A DNA stretch of 64,000 bases from Rhodanobacter sp. DHB23 (lineage in GTDB: Bacteria > Pseudomonadota > Gammaproteobacteria > Xanthomonadales > Rhodanobacteraceae): contig NZ_JACYXK010000026.1 in assembly GCF_014842975.1 (NCBI RefSeq), positions 186,001-250,000 on the forward strand, given 5' to 3'. Made by a program: the position numbers and the translations under genes. Of this stretch, positions 29,260-38,366 are shown in pieces. A model generated the notes under the pieces. It ran no database searches. It was not told the DNA's origin and worked only from the letters and a program-made list of their open reading frames with translations. Position 1 is the first letter of the stretch, and the number at the start of each line of letters is the position of its first letter.

Positions 29260-29849
29260 GCGCGCCCCATCCTCTTCAGCAGGTTGAGCAGGATCGCCGC
29301 GGTGGCGCCCCAGATGCGATGGCCGTCATGCACGAACTCCACCATCTCGCGGCGGTGGCCGCGGAACTCCATGGTGTAGCGGCGCAGGTTGGCCGGGTCC
29401 AGGAAAAAGGCCAGCGGCACTTCGAACACTTCGGCGACTTCGGCGGGCGCGGCCGTCAACCGGGCATGCCCGGCGATGCTCGCCACCACCGGCGTGATGC
29501 GGTAGCCGCTGATCGTGTCGAAATTGTCGAGATAGCCCAGCGGCGTCACCAGGGTGCGGTCGAGGCCGATCTCTTCCTCGCTCTCGCGCAGCGCGGTGGC
29601 CAGCGCATCGGCGTCGCCGGGATCCATGCGTCCGCCGGGCAGCGCCACCTGCCCCGCGTGCGACGGCAGGTCGTTGGTGCGCACGGTGAGTACCAGCCGG
29701 GGCGACCCGCCATCGCGCAGGGCCAGCAGCACCGCGGCCGGCCGGCGCCGGGTGGTGCCCAGCAGCTCGCTCATGTCGGCGTGGTTCCAGCCCGGCGCGA
29801 CGGGCGGGGCGGACAGGGGCAGCAGGGCCTGCAGCAAATCCGCGTTCAT
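29256..29849 (-). CDS. nudL: CoA pyrophosphatase-type Nudix hydrolase (NudL/YeaB family)
   Basis: A 197-residue Nudix protein. It has the CoA-pyrophosphatase motif LPSHAGQVALPGGRMDPGD just before and within the Nudix box (about 60-100), then TALRESEEEIGLD. It should hydrolyse CoA to 3',5'-ADP and phosphopantetheine. The fold extends to a C-terminal helix ending LLNLLKRMGRA. It overlaps both neighbours by ATGA: DUF1289 upstream and the sulfurtransferase downstream. Confidence 0.88.
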   Translation of the reverse strand: MNADLLQALLPLSAPPVAPGWNHADMSELLGTTRRRPAAVLLALRDGGSPRLVLTVRTNDLPSHAGQVALPGGRMDPGDADALATALRESEEEIGLDRTLVTPLGYLDNFDTISGYRITPVVASIAGHARLTAAPAEVAEVFEVPLAFFLDPANLRRYTMEFRGHRREMVEFVHDGHRIWGATAAILLNLLKRMGRA

Positions 29850-30037
29850 GGGCGTGCCCGCAGGGGCAGCACGTCACGCATCACGCGCAGGCGCTCGGCA
29901 TCGCTCATGCTGCGCCAGCGGCCGATTTCATCGATCGTGCGGCGGCAACCGATGCAGTAGCCCCGTGGATCCAGTTGGCAGACGCCGATGCACGGCGTGG
30001 CCGGGGACGGCGGCGCGGGAGGAGGTTCGTTCGACAT
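29846..30037 (-). CDS. DUF1289 small Cys-rich protein
   Basis: A 63-residue protein with the DUF1289 pattern PCIGVCQLDPRGYCIGCRRT. Its four Cys could bind zinc or iron-sulfur. The WRSMSDAERLRVM segment is typical of the family. The Pro-rich N-terminus is probably disordered. It is the first gene of the coupled operon with Nudix and sulfurtransferase. The function is unknown. Confidence 0.85.
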   Translation of the reverse strand: MSNEPPPAPPSPATPCIGVCQLDPRGYCIGCRRTIDEIGRWRSMSDAERLRVMRDVLPLRARP

Positions 30038-30070
30038 GCCCCGCCATTTTAGCAGCAGGGCAGCGGGCGC

Positions 30071-30814
30071 TCAGGGCGCGCCCTGGTCCGGCGTGGCCGA
30101 CTTGATCGCCAGCAGCTCGATCTCGAACACCAGCGCCTCGTTGGGACCGATGCGCGGCAGCGCGCCTTCCTTGCCGTAGGCCAGTTGCGGCGGGATCACC
30201 ACCTTCCAGCGGTCGCCCACGTGCATGCGCGGGATCACGTCGCGCCAGCCGGGGATCACGTGGTCCACCGCGAAGCTCACCGGCGCGCCATGCGCCCAGG
30301 TGCTGTCGAACTCGGTGCCGTCCACCAGCATGCCGCGGTAGTTCACCACCACCGTGCTGGTGACCGTGGGGCTGGCCGTGCCGTCGCCGCGCTTCATCAC
30401 CGAGTACTGGATGCCGGAAGGCAACGACACCACGCCGGACGCCTTGGCATTGCGCGCCATGAATTCGGCGCTCTTGCGCGCGTTGGCGGCGGCGACCTGC
30501 TCGAATTCCGCCTGCGCGTCGGTGCGCAGCTGCTGGTTGAAGGCGCGCAGCTGCTGGTGCATCGCCTGCATCGACACGGCGGGCTGGCGCTTGTCGTAGG
30601 CGTCCTGGATCGCGCGCTGCAAGGCGGCGATGTCGATCTCCGGCACGCCGGGCTGGTTGCGGCCCGCGGCGAACTGGCTGCCGATCTGGTAGCCGATGGC
30701 GTACGAGAGCTTGGCCTTGTCCAGCTTCACCGGCGCCGCCGGCTGCGCCTGGCCCTGCGCATGCGCGACGCCCGCCAGCAGCAGGCAGGGCAGCAGCCAA
30801 CGCAGTCGAGTCAT
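30071..30814 (-). CDS. Periplasmic FKBP-type peptidyl-prolyl isomerase (FkpA/Mip-like)
   Basis: A 247-residue protein with a signal peptide ending near VAHAQ (residue 20). An N-terminal helical dimerisation domain (about 30-125, DKAKLSYAIGYQIGSQFA...) precedes the FKBP domain (about 135-240) with VVNYRGMLVDGTEFDSTW, VIPGWRDVIPRM and IPPQLAYGKEGALPRIGPN. This FkpA/Mip architecture belongs to periplasmic folding chaperones. ATG 30814 has GGAG six bases upstream. It lies 33 bases before the DUF1289 operon in the same direction. Confidence 0.92.
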   Translation of the reverse strand: MTRLRWLLPCLLLAGVAHAQGQAQPAAPVKLDKAKLSYAIGYQIGSQFAAGRNQPGVPEIDIAALQRAIQDAYDKRQPAVSMQAMHQQLRAFNQQLRTDAQAEFEQVAAANARKSAEFMARNAKASGVVSLPSGIQYSVMKRGDGTASPTVTSTVVVNYRGMLVDGTEFDSTWAHGAPVSFAVDHVIPGWRDVIPRMHVGDRWKVVIPPQLAYGKEGALPRIGPNEALVFEIELLAIKSATPDQGAP

Positions 30815-30953
30815 GCCGTTCTCCATCGCGCACCGAAGCGCCACATCGTAAGTGTTTCGCATGGCGCGTGCAGCGCCCGTGGCATGAGAAACCCGGCGGC
30901 CACAAAGGTTCCCGCTGCTACCATGCGCGTTTCGGCAGCACTGGAGTCGGCCC

Positions 30954-31736
30954 ATGGCCTATCGCAACCTGGAAATCGCCAACCGCGGCGCGGTGCGCAC
31001 CATCACGGTGAACCGCCCCGACAAGCTCAACGCGCTGAACCGCGAGACGCTCAACGAGCTGACCCTCGCCTTCGCCCAGGCCGCACAGGACGATGCCGTG
31101 CGCGCCGTGGTGCTGACCGGCGCGGGCGAAAAGGCCTTCGTGGCCGGCGCCGACATCGCCGAGATGAACGGCTACACACCGGTGCAGGCACAAGGCTTCT
31201 CGCGCGCCGGCCAGCGCCTGATGAGCGGCATCGAGCGCCTCGGCAAGCCGGTGGTCGCGCGCATCCAGGGCTTCGCGCTGGGTGGCGGCATGGAGCTGGC
31301 GATGGCCTGCCACCTGCGCGTGGCCAGCGAGAAGGCGAAGTTCGGCCAGCCCGAGATCAACCTCGGCCTGATCCCCGGCTTCGGCGGCACCCAGCGCCTG
31401 CTGCGCCTCGCCGGCCGCAGTGCCGCGCTGGAGCTGTGCCTCACCGGCGCGACCGTCAACGCGCAGCGCGCCTACGAACTCGGGGTCGTCAACCGCGTGG
31501 TGGCGCCCGAAGCGCTGGACGAAACCGTCGACGCGCTCGCCGACCAGCTCGCCGCCGCCGCGCCGCTGGCCGCCGCCGGCATCCTCGACGCGGTGCTGCA
31601 GGGCGGCGAGGCTTCGCTCGACCAGGGCCTGGAATTCGAGACGCAGGGCTTCGCGCTGGTGTTCTCCACCGAGGACATGCGCGAGGGCACGAGTGCGTTC
31701 CTGGAGAAGCGCAAGGCGCAGTTCAAGGGACGCTGA
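30954..31736 (+). CDS. Enoyl-CoA hydratase (crotonase)
   Basis: A 260-residue crotonase with both catalytic glutamates: GGGMELAMACHLRVA (about 111-125) and GQPEINLGLIPGFGGTQRL (about 133-151). The oxyanion-hole segment is FVAGADIAEM near 64. It should hydrate trans-2-enoyl-CoA in beta-oxidation. It is divergent from the FKBP gene, and TGGAG lies eight bases upstream of the ATG. It is the complete-active-site counterpart of the ECI-like protein at 27080. Confidence 0.93.
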   Translation: MAYRNLEIANRGAVRTITVNRPDKLNALNRETLNELTLAFAQAAQDDAVRAVVLTGAGEKAFVAGADIAEMNGYTPVQAQGFSRAGQRLMSGIERLGKPVVARIQGFALGGGMELAMACHLRVASEKAKFGQPEINLGLIPGFGGTQRLLRLAGRSAALELCLTGATVNAQRAYELGVVNRVVAPEALDETVDALADQLAAAAPLAAAGILDAVLQGGEASLDQGLEFETQGFALVFSTEDMREGTSAFLEKRKAQFKGR

Positions 31737-31750
31737 AACCTCGCCTCACC

Positions 31751-31776
31751 GTCATTCCGGCGAAAACCGGAATGAC
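31751..31776. terminator. Hairpin between convergent enoyl-CoA hydratase and DUF1684 genes
   Basis: A perfect 10-bp stem, GTCATTCCGG at 31751-31760 and CCGGAATGAC at 31767-31776, with loop CGAAAA. There is no T run. It resembles the dispersed GTCATTCCxG palindromes found at 3' ends in many proteobacteria, and a longer relative lies at 51731-51812. A role as a bidirectional 3'-end structure is likely but not proven. Confidence 0.55.
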
Positions 31777-31787
31777 GAACCCGCGCT

Positions 31788-32711
31788 TCAGTGGTGGCCG
31801 CCGGCGTATTTCTTCTCGCCCGCCGTCACCGCGACGTCGAGGCGGTTCTCCGGCGGCGCCAGCGGGCAGGTGGCGAACGGCGTGAACGCACAGGGCGGGT
31901 TGTAGGCCTTGTTGAAATCCAGCACCACCCTGCCCGGCCTGGCCAAGCCGCCTGCAGGCAGCGCGGCGTACAGGAAGCGCGCGGCGCCATAGGTCTCCTT
32001 GCCGGAGGTCTTGTCGGCGATCACGAAGAACAGCTCGCCGTCCGGCTCCTCCTGGTAGGGCAGCAGCTCGAACGTATGGCCACCGCGCTGGAACACCGCC
32101 TTGCCGGGTACCTTCACCTTGTCGATGGTGCCGATCGCCGTGCCGATCTCGAGATCGTGTTCCGGCACGAAGGGCACCCACTCGGCCTCGATGCGCCAGC
32201 CGGCGTCGATCGGGAAATAGTCGATGCCGAGGAAGTCGCGCCGCGCCTCGGCGTCGGTGTCCTTCACGCGCAGCGCCTTGCGGTTGTCGCGGACGATCAC
32301 GAAGAAGCTCGCGTTGCCGAAGCGCACCGTGGTGGGTTCGGCGCCGGCGGCGGCATGCATGTCGTCGACCAGGGTGGCTTCGCCGACGGACTTTCCGTCG
32401 ATGGTCGCGCCGCTGTGCTCGTCCAGCACGATGTGCACCGTGCCATCCGCCGCCAGCGTCACCGTGCCGAGCTGCGCGGGGCCGGCCTTCAGCACGATGT
32501 CGTTGCCGGCGGCGCTACCCACGCGGTTCACGCCTTCGTGCAGCCACTCCAGCCCGATCAGGCTGAGCCAGCCGTCCGGCCCGGTGAGCCGTGCCACACG
32601 GTCGGTGCGCCATTGCTGGATTTCATGCGTGTAGGACGACGGGGTTTCGGCGGAAGACACGGCAACGACTCCGAAGAACGAGGCAAACAGGAAAGCGGCG
32701 ATTCGCAACAT
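31788..32711 (-). CDS. Exported DUF1684-domain protein
   Basis: A 307-residue protein with a signal peptide (FFGVVAVSSAE, about residue 21). It has the DUF1684 core: IQQWRTDRVARLTGPDGWLSLIGLEWL near residue 31, FLGIDYFPIDAGWRIEAEWVPF in the middle, and the hallmark YNPPCAFTPFATCPLAPPENRL near the C-terminus with two Cys. The family is widespread in bacteria without a defined biochemical role. The FHA-like beta region with GATIDGKSV may bind a ligand (inference). It is monocistronic, upstream of the mutL 3' end. Confidence 0.85.
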   Translation of the reverse strand: MLRIAAFLFASFFGVVAVSSAETPSSYTHEIQQWRTDRVARLTGPDGWLSLIGLEWLHEGVNRVGSAAGNDIVLKAGPAQLGTVTLAADGTVHIVLDEHSGATIDGKSVGEATLVDDMHAAAGAEPTTVRFGNASFFVIVRDNRKALRVKDTDAEARRDFLGIDYFPIDAGWRIEAEWVPFVPEHDLEIGTAIGTIDKVKVPGKAVFQRGGHTFELLPYQEEPDGELFFVIADKTSGKETYGAARFLYAALPAGGLARPGRVVLDFNKAYNPPCAFTPFATCPLAPPENRLDVAVTAGEKKYAGGHH

Positions 32712-32778
32712 GGGGACGATCCGCGGCAATGGAAGGTTCGAGTATGGACGTCCAAATGCCAAGCGGGCAAGCGCAGCC

Positions 32779-34608
32779 TCACCGTCCGCGCATGAACAAC
32801 CGGTCCAGCTCCGACAGGGAAAGCTGCGTCCAGGTAGGCCGGCCGTGGTTGCACTGGCCGGAACGCTCGGTGGCTTCCATCTCGCGCAGCAACGCATTCA
32901 TTTCGGGCAGGGTGAGGCGGCGCCCCGCGCGCACCGAGCCATGGCAGGCCATGGTGGAAAGCAGTTCGTTCTCCAGCTCCTGCAGGCGGCGCGAGCTGCC
33001 ATGCTGGGCCAGTTCGGCCAGCACATCGCGGGTGAGCCGGGTCACGTCGGCACCTTCGAGCAGTGCGGGGATGCGCCGCACCACCACGCCGGAGGGGCCG
33101 CTGCGCGACAGTTCCAGGCCCCAGTCGGCCAGCGCGTCGGCATGCTCCTCGGCAGCAGCGGCTTCCTTCGCGCTCACCGCGAGGTTGAGCGGCACCAGCA
33201 GCAGCTGCGAACGCAGGTTGCTGCCGGAGCGACCGGCCTTGAGCTTCTCGTAGGTGATGCGCTCGTGCGCGGCGTGCATGTCCACCAGCACCAGGCCCTG
33301 CGCATTCTCGGCCAGCACGTAGATGCTCTTGAGCTGGGCGATGGCATAACCCAGCGGCGGCGCCTCGCCCTCCTCCGCGGCCGGCATGGCGACGGCGGCG
33401 GGCATCGCACGCGGCGGCTCACCCAGCAGCGCGGCGTAGTCCGCCAGCGGTTCGTCGCGCACGCCCAGCGCAAGGCGATTCTGCTCGGCGCGCGCAGGCC
33501 ACGACGACATGCGGGCGATCGCCGGCAGGCCGGGCGCGGATGCGCTCGCAGCAGTACTCATGTGCAGGCGGCCATCGTCGTCCTGCGCGTGCGATTCCAC
33601 CTGCCCAGCGCGCGTCTGCGACAAGGCCTCGTGCAGTGTGCGGAACAGGAAATCGTGCACCAGCCGCTGCTCGCGGAAACGCACCTCGTGCTTGGCCGGG
33701 TGCACGTTGACGTCCACGCCGGCGGGGTCGAGTTCCAGGTACAGCACGAAGGCGGGATGGCGACCATGGAACAGCACGTCGGCATACGCCTGGCGCACCG
33801 CATGCGCCACCACGCGATCACGCACCAGCCGGCCATTGACGTAGAAATACTGCTGGTCGGCCTGCGAGCGCGAGGCGGTGGGCAGGCCCACCCAGCCGGA
33901 CAACCGCATGCCGGCGGCAGCGTGGTCCACGCGCAGGCTCTGCGCGGGGAAATCCTCGCCCAGCACCTCGGCCACGCGCGCCAGCTGCGCCTGCGCGTCG
34001 CGCGCGGCCTTCCAGATGCGCACCGGCTTGCCGTTGTGGCTGAGCCGGAATTCCACCGAGCCGCGCGCCAGCGCCAGCGACTTCAGCAGGTCGTCGATAT
34101 GCGCGAACTCGGTGCGCTCGGCGCGCATGAACTTCTTGCGCGCGGGCACGTTGTAGAACAGGTCGCGCACTTCCACGCTGGTGCCGGCCGGATGCTGCGC
34201 GGGACGCGCGGCCTGCAGCCGGCCGCCGTCCACCTCGATGCGGAACGCGGCGTCGGCCTCGCGCTGGCGCGAGGTGAGCGCGAAGCGCGCCACCGAAGAC
34301 ACCGAGGCCAGCGCCTCGCCGCGGAAGCCCATGCTGGCGACATGTTCGAGATCGTCGAAGCTGCCGATCTTGCTGGTGGCGTGCGAGGCCACCGCCAGCG
34401 GCAGCTCGTCGGGTGCGATGCCGCCGCCGTCGTCGCGCACGCGGATCAGCCGCGCACCGCCCTGTTCGATGTCCACCTCGATGCGGCTGGCGCCGGCGTC
34501 GAGGCTGTTCTCGACCAGTTCCTTGACCACGGACGAGGGGCGCTCGATCACCTCGCCGGCGGCGATCTGGTTGATGAGCTCGGGGGGCAGCGGACGGATG
34601 ACGGGCAT
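32779..34608 (-). CDS. mutL: DNA mismatch repair protein MutL
   Basis: A 609-residue MutL. The N-terminal GHKL ATPase has [12 protein letters not shown] near residue 30, DDGGGI, TSKI and [14 protein letters not shown] Ser/Ala/Pro-rich linker (about 340-430) leads to the C-terminal dimerisation domain. That domain has [11 protein letters not shown] near 465, ACHGSVRAG and CNHGRPTW, close to the nuclease-active MutL metal motifs (DQHAxxERxxYE, ACR, CPHGRP). The fit suggests an endonuclease-type MutL, unlike that of E. coli. It follows the amidase gene in the nnr-tsaE-amidase-mutL set; the gap is 26 bases. Confidence 0.95.
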   Translation of the reverse strand: MPVIRPLPPELINQIAAGEVIERPSSVVKELVENSLDAGASRIEVDIEQGGARLIRVRDDGGGIAPDELPLAVASHATSKIGSFDDLEHVASMGFRGEALASVSSVARFALTSRQREADAAFRIEVDGGRLQAARPAQHPAGTSVEVRDLFYNVPARKKFMRAERTEFAHIDDLLKSLALARGSVEFRLSHNGKPVRIWKAARDAQAQLARVAEVLGEDFPAQSLRVDHAAAGMRLSGWVGLPTASRSQADQQYFYVNGRLVRDRVVAHAVRQAYADVLFHGRHPAFVLYLELDPAGVDVNVHPAKHEVRFREQRLVHDFLFRTLHEALSQTRAGQVESHAQDDDGRLHMSTAASASAPGLPAIARMSSWPARAEQNRLALGVRDEPLADYAALLGEPPRAMPAAVAMPAAEEGEAPPLGYAIAQLKSIYVLAENAQGLVLVDMHAAHERITYEKLKAGRSGSNLRSQLLLVPLNLAVSAKEAAAAEEHADALADWGLELSRSGPSGVVVRRIPALLEGADVTRLTRDVLAELAQHGSSRRLQELENELLSTMACHGSVRAGRRLTLPEMNALLREMEATERSGQCNHGRPTWTQLSLSELDRLFMRGR

Positions 34609-34634
34609 CCGCGGATTTTAGCAGTTGCCGGCGC

Positions 34635-36203
34635 TCACCCCGACGGAATGGCCAGCATGGTGCCGGTGCGCACCACGTTGCCGTCGATGTGGTTGGCGTT
34701 CTTCAGCGCGCCGACGCTGATGCCGTATTGCCGCGCGATGCTGCGCAGGCTCTCGCCCTCGCCCACGCGGTGCAGGTCGCGCACGCCGGCGTCGGCAGCG
34801 GCCGGGGCATCGGCGACCGCGGTGGCGGCATCGTCGGCCGGCCGGCCGACCCTGGCTGAAGCCAGCTCGACGCCATTGCCGCGTGCCGCCTGCGCCGCGA
34901 ACCACGTGCCCGGCGGCGGCGTGGATTCGAAGTAGCCCTTCACGCCGCTCATCACCGCCGAGGCCAGCGCCTGCTGGTGGTCGGGATCGCGCAGCTTGCG
35001 CTCCTCGGCGGGATTGCTGATGAAGGCCGTCTCGACCAGGATCGAAGGCACGTCGGGCGAACGCAGCACCACGAAGTTCGCGCGCTCCACGTAGCCGCGG
35101 TGGGTGGGGCCGAGCTGCGCCAGCGACTTCAGCACGTTGCCGGCCACCGTGTCGCTGGCCTGCACCGCCCAGCCCTGCTGCATGTCCAGCAGCACCTTGG
35201 CGAGGCCGTCGCTCTTGTCGTCCAGCGACACGCCGCCGATCAGGTCGGAACTGTTTTCGTGGTCGGCCAGCATCTGCGCCGCCACCGAGCTCTTGCCGCG
35301 CGAGGACAGCACCCATACCGAGGAACCGCGCGCATCGCCGCTGGTGAACGCATCGGCGTGGATGGACACGAACAGGTCGGCGTCGTGCTCGCGCGCGATC
35401 TGGTAGCGGCGCGCCAGCGGGATGAAGTAGTCGCCGTCGCGGGTGAGGATGGCCTTCATGCCCGGCTGCCTGTTGATCTGCGCGGCGAGGTCGCGCGCCA
35501 CCGCCAGGGTGACGTTCTTCTCCAGCGTGCCGTCCGGGCCATGCGAACCGGGATCCTTGCCGCCATGGCCGGCATCCACGCACACCACCACCTTGCGCTG
35601 GCCGTTCAGCAGCGTCGCCGCCTGCTGGGTGACCTGCCGGCTCGAACCGATGGTCTTCCTGCCGCTGCGGCGGTCGCTGACCGTCGCGACCACGGGCGGT
35701 GTCGGCCCGGTGTCGTCATCGGCCACCGGCGCGGTGGCCGGCCTGGCGGCTGCAGCCGGAGCAGGCGCCGCCGGGGCGGCATCCGCCACGTCCGTGCCCG
35801 CGCCCGGCAGCAGGTCCAGCACCAGCCGGTAATGGCCGCCGTCGCCGGGGGGAAGCACGAAACTGCGCAGCTTGCTGCCGGCCATCACTTTCGCGGTGAG
35901 CTGCAGTCCCCCGCCCTGCTGGCTGCGGCTCATGCCGCGGAACAGGCCATGCGCGGCCGGATCGGTGTAGCCGCTGGCGATCCTGCCGCGGGTGAAATCC
36001 ACCACGACCTGGTCGTCCCGGCGATCGATGCGGTAGTCCGGCTTAGCGTCCAGATCGAACACCAGCCGGGTGTGGCTGGCGTCGGCCCAGACACGCGCCG
36101 CCGTCACGTCGGCCGCGTGTGCGCCCACGGGCGACATCGCCGCGGCAAAAGCGACGACGACTATCCCACCCAAGCTGTTCAGGTATCCCCGCATGGGGCG
36201 CAT
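34635..36203 (-). CDS. amiC: N-acetylmuramoyl-L-alanine amidase with AMIN and LysM domains (AmiB/AmiC type)
   Basis: A 522-residue periplasmic cell-separation amidase. The order is signal peptide (ends near GAHAAD), AMIN domain (about 30-125), an Ala/Pro-rich linker, the Amidase_3 zinc domain with VCVDAGHGGKDPG near residue 210 and VETAFISN near 385, then a C-terminal LysM (HRVGEGESLRSIARQYGISV, about 475-520) for peptidoglycan binding. ATG 36203 is chosen; ATG 36194 is a possible alternative. In many gammaproteobacteria an amidase gene lies between tsaE and mutL, as here. Confidence 0.93.
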   Translation of the reverse strand: MRPMRGYLNSLGGIVVVAFAAAMSPVGAHAADVTAARVWADASHTRLVFDLDAKPDYRIDRRDDQVVVDFTRGRIASGYTDPAAHGLFRGMSRSQQGGGLQLTAKVMAGSKLRSFVLPPGDGGHYRLVLDLLPGAGTDVADAAPAAPAPAAAARPATAPVADDDTGPTPPVVATVSDRRSGRKTIGSSRQVTQQAATLLNGQRKVVVCVDAGHGGKDPGSHGPDGTLEKNVTLAVARDLAAQINRQPGMKAILTRDGDYFIPLARRYQIAREHDADLFVSIHADAFTSGDARGSSVWVLSSRGKSSVAAQMLADHENSSDLIGGVSLDDKSDGLAKVLLDMQQGWAVQASDTVAGNVLKSLAQLGPTHRGYVERANFVVLRSPDVPSILVETAFISNPAEERKLRDPDHQQALASAVMSGVKGYFESTPPPGTWFAAQAARGNGVELASARVGRPADDAATAVADAPAAADAGVRDLHRVGEGESLRSIARQYGISVGALKNANHIDGNVVRTGTMLAIPSG

Positions 36204-36375
36204 TGAATCGCAGCCGATCCGGGAATGCAAGAAGTTTTCCCTTGAATATCCATAACCTGCGAATCATTCATCAGTCGACATCTAGCTATGGGTCGCAAGT
36301 CGCCGCCGCATGCCCCCATGAAGCCGCCGAGCCATGAAGATTTCCCAAGGAAAAACAGCAAGTTGGCGCCAACGA

Positions 36376-36837
36376 TCAACGCAGGCGCTGCAGGAAATCC
36401 TTGCCGCGTGTGCTGTGCGCCTCGAGCCGCGCCTGCCGGCCGGCACCGGCATAGGCCAGGTGCAGGGTGAGATCGGGGGCCGGCAAGGCGCCACGGCCAC
36501 GCTCGGGCCACTCCACCAGCACCAGCGCCGCCGGATCGGACAATGCGTCCAGTCCCAGCCATTCGAGTTCGCCCGGATCGGCGATGCGGTAGAGATCCAG
36601 ATGCCACGCCGGACGGCCCTGGGCGGCATAGCCTTCGATCAGGCTGTAGGTAGGGCTCTTGATGCGCTCGCCCACCTCCAGCGCACCCAGCAGGGCGCGG
36701 GCGAACGTGGTCTTGCCCGCTCCCAGGTCGCCATGCAGGTACACCACCATGCCGCCGCCGGCCAGCTCGGCGGCGAAGCGGCGCCCCAGGGCATCGGTGG
36801 CGGCCTCGTCGGCCAGGGGCCAGAGCTGTCCGCTCAT
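36376..36837 (-). CDS. tsaE: tRNA threonylcarbamoyladenosine biosynthesis ATPase TsaE
   Basis: A 153-residue P-loop protein that, with TsaB and TsaD, makes t6A37 in ANN-decoding tRNAs. Walker A HGDLGAGKTTFARALL is near residue 36. SPTYSLIEGY, HLDLYRI and VLVEWPERG follow, all conserved in TsaE. The start overlaps the nnr stop (ATGA). The amidase gene begins about 170 bases downstream. Confidence 0.94.
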   Translation of the reverse strand: MSGQLWPLADEAATDALGRRFAAELAGGGMVVYLHGDLGAGKTTFARALLGALEVGERIKSPTYSLIEGYAAQGRPAWHLDLYRIADPGELEWLGLDALSDPAALVLVEWPERGRGALPAPDLTLHLAYAGAGRQARLEAHSTRGKDFLQRLR

Positions 36838-38318
36838 GCGTCGATTCCGTTGCCCAGCGCGCGCAGCGGCGCCAGCAGGTCGGTGGCAAGCAGGCCGCGC
36901 TCGCCCTGCCGCGCCGCGCGGTCGCCGGCGCGCGCATGCAGGCCGACGCCGAGGCAGGCGGCCTGCCAGGCATCGCAGCCCTGTGCCAGCAGCGCCGCGA
37001 CGATGCCGGTGAGCAGATCGCCCATGCCGCCCGCGGCCATGCCGGGGTTGCCCCATGGACAGACGTCCAGACGTCCATTCGGGTCGGCGACCAGGCTGCC
37101 CGAACCTTTCAGCACCACCACGGCACGGAAGCGGTCCGCCAGCAAACGCGCGGCGGCGAAACGATCCGCCTCCACCTCGGCCACCGTGCCGCCCAGCAGG
37201 CGCGCGGCCTCGCCAGGGTGCGGCGTCAGCACCGCCGGCTGCGTGAAGCGGCGCGGCTCGCGCGCCAGCAGGTTGAGCCCGTCGGCATCGAGCACCAGCG
37301 GCTTGCCGCTGTCCAGCGCGGTGAGCCACAGCGCGTGGCCCCATGCGCCCCGCCCCAGGCCCGGACCCACCGCCAGCACGCTGGCGCGGGCCAGCAACGG
37401 TTCCAGCGCCTGCGGGCCGTCCACGCCATGCGCCATCAATTCGGGGCGCGCGGCGTTCAGCGCCAGCAGGTGTTCGGCACGGGTCGCCACGCTGACCAGG
37501 CCGGCGCCCGCACGCAACGCCGCCTCGCCGCTCAGGCGGATCGCGCCGGCCATGCCATGTTCGCCGCCGATCGCCAGCACGTGCCCGTTGTCGCCCTTGT
37601 TTGCGTCGCGCGGACGCGGCGGCAGGGCCGTTGCCGCCAGCAGCTGCGCATCGCACGGCACGTCGCGCCACAGCGACTCGGGCAGGCCCAGCACGTCCAG
37701 CTCCAGCTGGCCCACGACATTCGCGGCGCGACCGGTGTGCAGGCCGCGCTTGGCGGCGATGAAGCTCACCGTGAGGTCGGCACGGATCGCCGCACCGGGC
37801 ATCTGGCCGGTATCGGCATCCAGTCCCGAAGGCACGTCCAGCGCCAGCACGGGCACGCCGCTGGCGTTGACCGCCTCGATCAGCGCCGCCACCGCCGTCT
37901 CCGGCGCGCGCCGCAGGCCGGTGCCATACAGTGCATCGACATGGACATCGACGGCGGGCAAGGCATCGCCCGACCGCCACGGGCGCACGGCACCGCCGGC
38001 ATCCAGCCACGCCTGCCGCGCCGTGGCGGCGTCATCACCCGCGGACACCTCGCCCGGCGCCAGCACGTCCACCAGCAGCCCCGCCTCGCGCGCCAGCACG
38101 GCCAGCAGGAAACCGTCGCCGCCGTTGTTGCCCGGCCCGCAATGCACGGCGATGCGCCGCGCCTGCGGCCAATGCCGGCGCAGGCCGGACAGCGCCGCCC
38201 ATGCCGCACGCCGCATCAGCTCGAAACCCGGCACGCCCAGCACCTCGATGGCATGGCGATCCAGCGCGCGCACCTGCGCGACCGTGTAGAGCTGATGGCT
38301 GTGCGGGCAATCGGACAT
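36834..38318 (-). CDS. nnr: Bifunctional NAD(P)H-hydrate epimerase/dehydratase
   Basis: A 494-residue fusion that repairs hydrated NAD(P)H. The N-terminal YjeF_N epimerase (about 1-215) has VHCGPGNNGGDGFLLAV and LDVPSGLDADTG. The C-terminal carbohydrate-kinase-like ADP-dependent dehydratase (about 225-490) has LAIGGEHGMAGAIRLSGEAALRAGAG, TPHPGEAARLL, VLKGSGSLVA and GNPGMAAGGMGDLLTG. The start is the ATG at 38318. It is divergent from queG and coupled to tsaE by ATGA. Confidence 0.94.
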   Translation of the reverse strand: MSDCPHSHQLYTVAQVRALDRHAIEVLGVPGFELMRRAAWAALSGLRRHWPQARRIAVHCGPGNNGGDGFLLAVLAREAGLLVDVLAPGEVSAGDDAATARQAWLDAGGAVRPWRSGDALPAVDVHVDALYGTGLRRAPETAVAALIEAVNASGVPVLALDVPSGLDADTGQMPGAAIRADLTVSFIAAKRGLHTGRAANVVGQLELDVLGLPESLWRDVPCDAQLLAATALPPRPRDANKGDNGHVLAIGGEHGMAGAIRLSGEAALRAGAGLVSVATRAEHLLALNAARPELMAHGVDGPQALEPLLARASVLAVGPGLGRGAWGHALWLTALDSGKPLVLDADGLNLLAREPRRFTQPAVLTPHPGEAARLLGGTVAEVEADRFAAARLLADRFRAVVVLKGSGSLVADPNGRLDVCPWGNPGMAAGGMGDLLTGIVAALLAQGCDAWQAACLGVGLHARAGDRAARQGERGLLATDLLAPLRALGNGIDA

Positions 38319-38366
38319 GCACGGATTATAGGCATGCGACATGCGTAGCCCGCCTACAATGCACGC

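Noticed and set aside
38332-38360. A full sigma70 promoter for queG
   Set aside because: TACAAT at 38355-38360 is a good -10, but no -35 hexamer is recognisable at 16-18 bp; it is mentioned only in the queG entry.
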